Positions 1-4,979 of a DNA stretch of 5,954 bases are shown here, piece after piece (the stretch's first letter is position 1; every line of letters begins with the position of its first letter). The notes beneath the pieces were generated by a model. That model had not been told where the DNA came from. It searched no databases and saw nothing but the letters and a program-made list of their open reading frames with translations. Both the position numbers and the translations under genes were made by a program. Source of the DNA: DATBHZ01 sp036557185 (GTDB lineage: Bacteria; Actinomycetota; Acidimicrobiia; IMCC26256; JAENVU01); NCBI GenBank assembly GCA_036557185.1, contig DATBHZ010000113.1:1-5954 (forward strand). The letters run 5' to 3'.

Positions 1-215
1 ACGAGGTCCTGCTCACGAACAACATCCCCGGCTTCGGCGTCCACAAGACGCAGGTCGTCTACTACAGCGATTCGGGACGGGCCGCGGCACAGCGCGTGTT
101 GCAGGCGCTGCATTGTGGAAAGCTTGCACAGGCGCGCCAACCGAGCGGCACGGTCGACGTCACGGTCGTGGTGGGGTCGGACTGCCCGGCGTTCGGTGCG
201 CCGAGGGGCCATTGA
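1..215 (+). CDS. LytR C-terminal (LytR_C) domain protein, 3' end only
   Basis: This is the last 70 or so codons of a gene that enters from the left edge; the reading frame starts at base 3 and ends at TGA 213-215. The peptide contains NNIPGFG, then TQVVYYSDSGRAAAQ, then VTVVVGSDCPAF. This matches the layout of the LytR_C domain (PF13399 type): an N-G-x-G turn, a T-x-V-Y-Y segment followed by an Ala-rich helix, and a final VVVxxGxD strand. The domain often sits at the C-terminus of LytR-CpsA-Psr cell-wall ligases or on single-pass membrane proteins in actinobacteria. The part that would tell these apart lies outside the window, so enzyme activity cannot be claimed. Its place just upstream of rsfS fits the common actinobacterial order of nadD, LCP/LytR_C gene and rsfS. 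The domain call is fairly sure; the full-length identity is open. Confidence 0.75.
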   Translation, partial: EVLLTNNIPGFGVHKTQVVYYSDSGRAAAQRVLQALHCGKLAQARQPSGTVDVTVVVGSDCPAFGAPRGH

Positions 216-239
216 CCAGCGAGGAACCGAAGCAGGCGC

Positions 240-272
240 GGAACGTTGGCGAAACGTTGACGGAACATTGAC
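240..272 (+). repeat. Three tandem imperfect 11-bp repeats before rsfS
   Basis: Three units lie head to tail with no spacer: GGAACGTTGGC (240-250), GAAACGTTGAC (251-261) and GGAACATTGAC (262-272). They agree at 8 of 11 positions, and adjacent units differ at two positions each. Unit length is about one helical turn, so the same DNA face repeats, as in arrays bound by a regulator. The period is not a multiple of three, which argues against a repeat kept for its protein sequence. The block ends exactly where the Shine-Dalgarno GGGAGG begins. The function is unknown; slippage remains a simple alternative. Confidence 0.6.
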
Positions 273-278
273 GGGAGG
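273..278 (+). promoter_or_regulatory. Shine-Dalgarno of rsfS, deciding a CTG start
   Basis: GGGAGG at 273-278 is the best ribosome binding site in the leader. It lies 7 nt before the in-frame CTG at 286-288, an ideal distance. The only nearby conventional start, TTG at 268-270, lies upstream of this site and has no purine-rich site of its own. The ATG at 115 would put about 100 bp of rsfS inside the LytR_C gene and add a family-atypical basic extension. Confidence 0.55.
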
Positions 279-285
279 ACCGCAG

Positions 286-651
286 CTGGACGCCTACGAG
301 CGAGCGCGCGTAGCCGCACGGGCGGCAGCCGAGAAGAAGGCGTCGGATATCGTCCTGCTCGACGTCGGTGACATCATCGGCATCGCGGATGTCTTCGTGA
401 TCACGAGCGGGAACAACACTCGGCAGGTCCGCACGATCTGCGAGGAGATCGAGGAAGCGCTCCAGATCGAGGCCGACAGCTCGCCGCGTGGGGTCGAGGG
501 CGTGCGCGACGGCTCGTGGGTGCTCCTCGACTACGGCGACGTGATCGTGCACGTGTTCCTCGAGGAGACACGCGCCTTCTACGGCCTCGAGCGACTCTGG
601 TCGGACGCCGACCGGGTCGAGTGGCAGCCACCCGAAGCCGCGACCCTCTAA
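286..651 (+). CDS. rsfS: Ribosomal silencing factor RsfS (Iojap/DUF143 family)
   Basis: RsfS binds protein L14 (uL14) on the large ribosomal subunit and blocks joining with the small subunit, which lowers translation during starvation or slow growth; it acts in the cytoplasm. From the CTG at 286 the protein is 121 residues, normal for the family. Family signatures are visible in order: KKASDIVLLDV (residues 17-27), IADVFVITSGNN (33-44), a helix with QVRTICEEIEEAL, and the hallmark WVLLDYGDVIVHVF (78-91) followed by ETRAFYGLERLWSDAD (94-109). The start is uncertain. CTG 286 has the Shine-Dalgarno sequence; TTG 268 would add six residues; the open frame reaches back to ATG 115, but that overlaps the upstream gene. 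The TAA stop overlaps the stop of hisF on the other strand. The function is firm; the start is tentative. Confidence 0.95.
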   Translation: MDAYERARVAARAAAEKKASDIVLLDVGDIIGIADVFVITSGNNTRQVRTICEEIEEALQIEADSSPRGVEGVRDGSWVLLDYGDVIVHVFLEETRAFYGLERLWSDADRVEWQPPEAATL

Positions 652-1457
652 CGGAGGCTCGTCTCGTCGACCCAGGGGCGCATCGGAACCCCGGCCTCCG
701 CCAGCTCCTGCTTGAGGTCCGACACGCTGGTGTTCCTGTCGAGCCGTGGTGAGTACAGGATCGAGCTGATGATCGCTGCGGACGACCCGCCAGAGGTCAG
801 TCCGTCCCGAATGTGCTCGACGGTGCCGGCGCCTCCGGACGCGATGACCGGGACGTTGACCGCGTCGGCGACCGCGGCGGTGATCTCGAGGTCGTAGCCC
901 GACGCCGTGCCGTCGCGGTCGATGCTGTTCACCACGATCTCACCGGCGCCGAGCTCCTCGCCGCGCCGTACCCACGCCAGTGCGTCCATGCCCGTGGACT
1001 GCCGGGCGCCGTCGATGAAGACCTCGTAGCCACTCGGGATGTCGGCTGTGGGCGCGACGCGCTTCACCTGCGTCGAGAGCACGATGCACTGGCTCCCGAA
1101 GGCCAACGCGCCTTCGCGGATGATGTCCGGGTTGCGAACGGCCATCGAGTCCACGCTGATCTTCTCGGCGCCTGCCTTGAGCACCGCGAACATGTCGTCG
1201 AGTGATCGGATGCCGCCGCCGACGGTGAATGGCACGAAGACCTCTTGGGCGACTGCCTCGACGGTCGCGAGATCGATCGGACGGCGCTGCGCGCTCGCCG
1301 TGATGTCGTAGAACACGATCTCGTCGATCTGGTCCTCGTAGAGCGTGCGGGCCAGCTCGGCCGCCGGAGCGATGTCGATGTTGTCCTGGAATTGCTGCGC
1401 CTTCGTGACCCGTCCGTCGATCACGTCGAAGCAGGCGATCAGCCGCTTGGTCAGCAC
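648..1457 (-). CDS. hisF: HisF-like cyclase subunit with altered active site
   Basis: This is a 269-residue (beta/alpha)8-barrel protein. Canonical HisF takes ammonia from HisH and converts PRFAR to imidazole glycerol phosphate and AICAR, step five of histidine synthesis. The first 133 residues match Thermotoga maritima HisF number for number without gaps. Seen: KRLIACFDV with Arg5 and catalytic Asp11, Lys19, Glu46, Asp51, phosphate loop VGGGIRS (79-85), Lys99, then after a six-residue insert Glu173 (Thermotoga 167), DRDGT (180-184) and VIASGGAG (204-211). Arg5, Glu46, Lys99 and Glu173 are the ammonia gate. Unusual: position 103, normally Asn, is Asp, and the catalytic Asp130 is Gln (LSTQVKR). 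The loop after strand 1 is KAQQFQDNIDI rather than the usual KG type, resembling a HisF variant I recall from deltaproteobacteria, which keeps Asp130. The start is GTG 1457, inside the end of hisH; a longer open frame from 1766 only shadows hisH. The fold and pairing are sure; the reaction is not. Confidence 0.85.
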   Translation of the reverse strand: MLTKRLIACFDVIDGRVTKAQQFQDNIDIAPAAELARTLYEDQIDEIVFYDITASAQRRPIDLATVEAVAQEVFVPFTVGGGIRSLDDMFAVLKAGAEKISVDSMAVRNPDIIREGALAFGSQCIVLSTQVKRVAPTADIPSGYEVFIDGARQSTGMDALAWVRRGEELGAGEIVVNSIDRDGTASGYDLEITAAVADAVNVPVIASGGAGTVEHIRDGLTSGGSSAAIISSILYSPRLDRNTSVSDLKQELAEAGVPMRPWVDETSLR

Positions 1458-2062
1458 GCGCCGTCCCAGGCTGCGAAGTTCGCGAGGATGCGCAGCCCGA
1501 GCTCCCCGCTCTTCTCCGCGTGGAACTGCGTCGCCACGATGTTCCGGTCGGCCACCATCGAGCAGAAGGAGACGCTGTAGTCCGTCGTGGCGAGCACCGC
1601 CGAGTCGTCGGTCGGGCGCGCGTAATACGAGTTCACGAAGTAGCAGTAGGAGGGATTCGGCAGTCCCGCCACCGCCGGGTGCGCCCGCTCGAACCGCACG
1701 GCATTCCACCCGATCTGGGGGACACGGTCGTCGTCGGGGAACCGCTCCACGGACCCGGCAACCCAACCGAGGCAGTCGGTGGACCCCTCGGCGCTCCGGT
1801 CGAAGAGGACCTGGAGGCCTATGCAGATGCCCAGGAACGGGATCCCGTCGACGCGCACGCGCCGGTCCAGTGTCTCGAGCAGCTCGGACTCTCGGAGTGA
1901 GGCCAGCGTTGCCTTCGCGGCGCCGACGCCGGGCAGGATCACCTTGTCGACGCTTTCGAGCGCACCGGGGTCGCGTACCGAACGGGCCGGTATGCCGAGG
2001 CGTCGGAGCGCGTACATGACGCTCGGTGCGTTGCCCGCGCGGTAGTCGACGACACCGATCAT
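1451..2062 (-). CDS. hisH: HisH-type glutamine amidotransferase subunit
   Basis: This is a class I glutaminase of 203 residues, the normal HisH length. It hydrolyses glutamine and passes ammonia to its HisF partner in the cytoplasm. Visible are the oxyanion-strand motif LPGVG (43-47), the nucleophile elbow GICIGLQ with Cys80, PQIGWN with the conserved interface Trp119, YFVNSYY (141-147), and TQFHAEKSG with catalytic His181 and Glu183. The full Cys-His-Glu triad is therefore present. Departures from typical HisH are DYRAGNAPSV at the N-terminus (usually DYGxGNLRSV), Asn in place of His in YFVHSYY, and Ala in place of Pro in FHPEKS. The ATG at 2062 gives the family N-terminus MIGVVDY but has no clear Shine-Dalgarno sequence. 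The gene starts 12 nt after the membrane-protein stop, so coupled translation is likely. Its TGA lies inside the first codons of hisF (GTGCTGA, 7-nt overlap), which fits equal production of the two subunits. Confidence 0.9.
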   Translation of the reverse strand: MIGVVDYRAGNAPSVMYALRRLGIPARSVRDPGALESVDKVILPGVGAAKATLASLRESELLETLDRRVRVDGIPFLGICIGLQVLFDRSAEGSTDCLGWVAGSVERFPDDDRVPQIGWNAVRFERAHPAVAGLPNPSYCYFVNSYYARPTDDSAVLATTDYSVSFCSMVADRNIVATQFHAEKSGELGLRILANFAAWDGAC

Positions 2063-2074
2063 GAGCGGCTCAGT

Positions 2075-3628
2075 CTAGGGAGACGTCTGCGGGGTCAACC
2101 CGTAGATAGTCACGTCGCCGGTGCGATGGATCACGGGGAAGGGATACGCCGTCGACGTCACGATGCAGCTCGCTCCGTACTTGCTCGCGAGCTTCGTCAC
2201 CTGCGCCGCGGTCAGGCGGTCGTACGACGCCCGCAGACCGGTCAGCTCTCCGTGCCAGCCGGGCCCGTCGAAGTGCGTGTCGGTGCCGAGCAACGCGTCG
2301 ATCCGAGATCGCCATTCCGCCACCGCGTCGTAGCGGATGGCCTGCCAGTTCGCGACCGTCGGCCTCGCGGCTCGCTCGAAGTAGTCCTGTCGGTCCGGAG
2401 GAACGATGCACGTCGTCGTCGAGGGAGTGTTGTTGTGCAACCAGTCGAATGCGCTGGCGAAATGGTCGGTACCGGTCCACGCCTTGACGTTGGCGAGCAC
2501 CATGCGCGGCGCTGCGAGCAATGGCGCGCTCAGGACCAGTGCGACGCTGCACACGACGCCGACCGCGAGGAGCGCGCGGGCCCGGTCGGTGTCCCATCTC
2601 TCGACGATCCATCGCATGGCGTGCATCGCGAAGAAGAGCGGGACGAAGAGAGGGAACGAGCGCAGCGGCATGAGCTGCAAGTACGACCAGATGTGCGCGA
2701 GGCGCGCGACATATGCGAGCGCGAACGGCACTGCCGCGACGATCTGGAAGACCGCGACGAACGTCTCGAAGGCGTCGCCCTGGTGGCGGCGCCACCACCA
2801 GAGGTTCGCGGCGAACATTGCGAGCAGGAGCGCGAGATGCACGAGGTTCTGGAGCCAGGGGAGGCGGACTGCGCCGAAGAACGGATCGGTGTGGTACGGG
2901 ATCGCTTGCAGCACCACGAACCTGCGCAGCGCGGTCGACATGGCGCCACTCGCCGCGAAGCCGCCGATGATGCCCGGGATCGCGAGCAGGATGCCCAACC
3001 AGCACCATCGCAACGTCGTTGCGCGCGTGGCCGGGATGACGAGCAGCGCAACGCCGACCGCCAGCGCGTTCCACAAGCCGACGGCGGGATGGAGGCTGAA
3101 CACGATGCCGAGCAGGGCGAGCGCGATCGGGATGCGGCTCGATGCGATTGCGAGGAGCGCGCCGAGCAGGAACACGTAGGCCACGGTCTTGGACTCGAAC
3201 GTGCCGATGATCCATTCCGTGCCGATGAAGGACTGGTTCGCGACGAGCCAAAGCGCGATCGCTGCGGTGGCGGTCCAGACGGTCAGGCGCAACCGAGCGC
3301 CGATCGCCACGAGAAGGCCGGCCAGCAGCGTCCAGGAGACCAGCCTCCCGAGCCAGCCGAACGCCGACAAGGACAGGACGTGGGTCAGGGGTGCGAAGAG
3401 ATGGTCGAACACCCAGTGCTCGGGGAACGTCCCGCTGAACGTCCAGTCGCCGCGCAGATAGGAGGCGTCACCGACGTGCTTGACCAGCGGGAGGTACAGC
3501 TCCTCGCTGAGGCGAGGCACGGGCCACCCGTAGAGCAGCAGCGACAACGCCAGCAGCACGACCGACGGCACGACGAGCGTGCGCCAGGTGATCTTCGTGC
3601 GCTCGCCCTGTTCGACCGCTGACGTCAC
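2075..3628 (-). CDS. Polytopic membrane protein, GT-C-like, with C-terminal soluble domain
   Basis: A 517-residue integral membrane protein. After a short polar N-terminus it has a hydrophobic helix at about 16-36, then a loop of about 40 residues with acidic positions (SEELYLPLVKHVGD, RGDW, FPEHWVFDH). Eight to ten further hydrophobic segments run to about 373, including 82-110, 117-133, 148-200, 208-226, 261-277, 290-308, 322-342 and 350-373. A soluble C-terminal part (about 375-517) begins FASAFDWLHNNTP and includes CIVPPDRQDYF. The plan (helix, acidic first outer loop, many helices, distal soluble domain) and the segment GTEWIIGTFESKTVAYVF with SLHPAVGLW resemble uncharacterised GT-C-fold proteins of the DUF6798 kind; that name is from memory. 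If it is a glycosyltransferase it would use a lipid-linked sugar outside the membrane, but no catalytic residue can be assigned. The start is GTG 3626-3628, with GGAGGG 4 nt upstream, buried in a hairpin. It is the first gene of the unit with hisH and hisF. Confidence 0.75.
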   Translation of the reverse strand: MTSAVEQGERTKITWRTLVVPSVVLLALSLLLYGWPVPRLSEELYLPLVKHVGDASYLRGDWTFSGTFPEHWVFDHLFAPLTHVLSLSAFGWLGRLVSWTLLAGLLVAIGARLRLTVWTATAAIALWLVANQSFIGTEWIIGTFESKTVAYVFLLGALLAIASSRIPIALALLGIVFSLHPAVGLWNALAVGVALLVIPATRATTLRWCWLGILLAIPGIIGGFAASGAMSTALRRFVVLQAIPYHTDPFFGAVRLPWLQNLVHLALLLAMFAANLWWWRRHQGDAFETFVAVFQIVAAVPFALAYVARLAHIWSYLQLMPLRSFPLFVPLFFAMHAMRWIVERWDTDRARALLAVGVVCSVALVLSAPLLAAPRMVLANVKAWTGTDHFASAFDWLHNNTPSTTTCIVPPDRQDYFERAARPTVANWQAIRYDAVAEWRSRIDALLGTDTHFDGPGWHGELTGLRASYDRLTAAQVTKLASKYGASCIVTSTAYPFPVIHRTGDVTIYGLTPQTSP

Positions 3629-3671
3629 GACGCCCTCCGGTGCGCACTCTAAGTGGCACCGGAGGGCGTCG
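3628..3671 (-). promoter_or_regulatory. Long hairpin hiding the ribosome binding site of the membrane-protein gene
   Basis: The plus-strand arms 3628-3643 (CGACGCCCTCCGGTGC) and 3656-3671 are perfect 16-bp complements. Inside, after one unpaired G (3644), CACT (3645-3648) pairs with AGTG (3652-3655) around a CTA loop, so nearly the whole element is double-stranded. In the minus-strand RNA the 3' arm carries the Shine-Dalgarno GGAGGG (3633-3638) and the first G of the GTG start; the 5' arm carries the matching CCCTCC. It begins 20 nt after the stop of the upstream flavoprotein gene and fills most of the 63-nt gap, leaving little room for a promoter. There is no U-rich tract after it on either strand, so a standard intrinsic terminator is not supported, though U-less terminators are proposed in actinobacteria. 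Best reading: translational block, mRNA 3'-end element, or both. Confidence 0.7.
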
Positions 3672-3691
3672 ATGGGTCACGCCTCGATCGG

Positions 3692-4870
3692 CTAGCCCCA
3701 GCGAAGTCCCTCGTCGGGGTCGACACCGAGGCAGAGCTTGCCGATGACCTCGTGCGTCAGCATCGAGTTGGCCGGGTGGAAGCGACCCATACGGCTGTCA
3801 CGGAACAGCTGCTCGAGCCTGTTGCGCTTGAAGACACCCGCACCACCCGAGAGGTCGAGCGCGATGTCGACAACCTCGTACGCGGCGTTCACGCACACGT
3901 ACTTCGTCGAGACGAGACGCACTGGCCAGTCGGCGTGCTCCACACCGCTCGCCCAGTCGGACACCGTGCGTGCGAGGTATGCGTCGATCGTGTCGAGGCG
4001 CATCCGCATCTCTGCAACACCGTGCTGGACCTCGGGGTGGTACGCCATCGACCGCGTCAGCGCGACGGAGCCGCGCGTCGGGGTCTTCTCGACGATCAGG
4101 TCGAACGCGCGTTGCGCGATACCGGAGTACACGGCCGCGAAGCCCATCAGGCCCCAGGCGAAGATCCCCAGCTGGAACAGCCCTGCTCCGGCGAAGCCCG
4201 GCGGGCACACCAGGGCGGTGTACTCGTCGGGGACGAAGGCACCGTCGAGGATCGTGTCCTGGCTCGCGGTGGCGCGCATCCCGAGCGTGTCCCAGGTCTC
4301 CTCGATGCGGTATCCCGGAGTATCGCGGGGGAGGAAGGCGTGCACGATGCGCGGGGCGTCCGGGTCGCTCGTGTCCATCGCGTGGAAACCGAGGTAGTCC
4401 CACACGGGTGACAGGCTGCCGAAGATCTTGTGACCCGTGATCTCCCAGCCGCCGTCGACCCGCTTCGCGCTGGAGCTCGAGAGGAAGAGCGGGAGGTCGT
4501 TGCCGGCCTCGCCGTGCCCCGCGGCGAAGACCTTGCCGTTCGCCGCCTCCCGGAGCACCCATTCGAGGCTCGTATCGCCCGCACGAAGGAGGTCCGCGGC
4601 CATGCCTGTGAAGTAGAGGTGCATGTTGACCGCGACGGCCGTTGCGGGCGCGTAGTAGGCGAGGCGCTTCTGGAGCTTGTTGACCTCGTCCAGCTTCAGC
4701 TCGGGACCCCCGTACTGCACGGGGAGGGCGATGTCGAGGTAGCCCGAGTCCCTCAGCTCGTCGAAGTCCTCCTGGAAGAACCGGTTCTCGCGGTCGTACT
4801 GCGGCGCGCGCTCGTCGAAACGAGCGAGCATGTCCTCGGTCAGGACGGAGCGTTGCTCGGTCACGGTCAT
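3692..4870 (-). CDS. Acyl-CoA dehydrogenase-family flavoprotein lacking the usual Glu motif
   Basis: A 392-residue cytoplasmic protein with the acyl-CoA dehydrogenase fold in three parts. The N-terminal helical part ends in the family turn ALPVQYGGPEL (48-58). The middle beta part has AAGHGEAGND (116-125, the equivalent of xTEPxAGSD), GGWEITGHKIFGS (140-152) and WDTLGMRATASQD (193-205). The C-terminal helical part has LDLSGGAGVFKRNRLEQLFRD (338-358). FAD binding is expected from the family. The region where medium-chain enzymes have the catalytic Glu (R-x-Y-E-G-T) reads RFHPANSMLTHE (363-374), without the Glu, and no Glu is seen at the alternative isovaleryl-type site. It may be a flavin monooxygenase-like or otherwise divergent member; the substrate is unknown. 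The start ATG 4870 has GAGGAG (4879-4884) 8 nt upstream. A longer in-frame opening back to 5272 overlaps the upstream gene and is not used. The 109-nt leader shows no convincing promoter. Confidence 0.85.
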   Translation of the reverse strand: MTVTEQRSVLTEDMLARFDERAPQYDRENRFFQEDFDELRDSGYLDIALPVQYGGPELKLDEVNKLQKRLAYYAPATAVAVNMHLYFTGMAADLLRAGDTSLEWVLREAANGKVFAAGHGEAGNDLPLFLSSSSAKRVDGGWEITGHKIFGSLSPVWDYLGFHAMDTSDPDAPRIVHAFLPRDTPGYRIEETWDTLGMRATASQDTILDGAFVPDEYTALVCPPGFAGAGLFQLGIFAWGLMGFAAVYSGIAQRAFDLIVEKTPTRGSVALTRSMAYHPEVQHGVAEMRMRLDTIDAYLARTVSDWASGVEHADWPVRLVSTKYVCVNAAYEVVDIALDLSGGAGVFKRNRLEQLFRDSRMGRFHPANSMLTHEVIGKLCLGVDPDEGLRWG

Positions 4871-4979
4871 GGCAGGAACTCCTCGTTCGGCGATGTTCGC
4901 TCGACGGTATGGACCTGCGGGCCGTGCGTCTGCCGCAGATTCTTCAGTGCGGTCGACGTTTTTCGAGATCCGGTGCCGC

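Noticed and set aside
1458..1766. N-terminal extension of hisF back to 1766
   Set aside because: It runs through hisH in another frame and encodes Arg-rich nonsense; HisF homology begins at GTG 1457.
2126..3622. 498-codon open frame on the plus strand, antisense to the membrane-protein gene
   Set aside because: Its product is an Arg/Glu/Asp-rich, low-complexity sequence with no motif, typical of the reverse strand of a GC-rich gene; the minus frame has clear membrane helices and a ribosome binding site.
3628..3671. Calling the hairpin a standard rho-independent terminator
   Set aside because: No T-rich run follows it on either strand, and the 3' arm is used as the ribosome binding site and start of the next gene.
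3653..4411. 252-codon plus-strand open frame opposite the flavoprotein gene
   Set aside because: No family signature. The opposite frame carries several acyl-CoA dehydrogenase motifs.
4915..4938. Six-base inverted repeat CTGCGG / CCGCAG with a 12-nt loop in the same leader
   Set aside because: Short stem, long loop and no T-tract; not distinguishable from chance, though an operator cannot be excluded.
4871..4979. Possible minus-strand promoter (CAGACG, 17 nt, TACCGT) in the flavoprotein leader
   Set aside because: The -35 box matches only three of six consensus bases, and such pairs arise by chance in GC-rich DNA.
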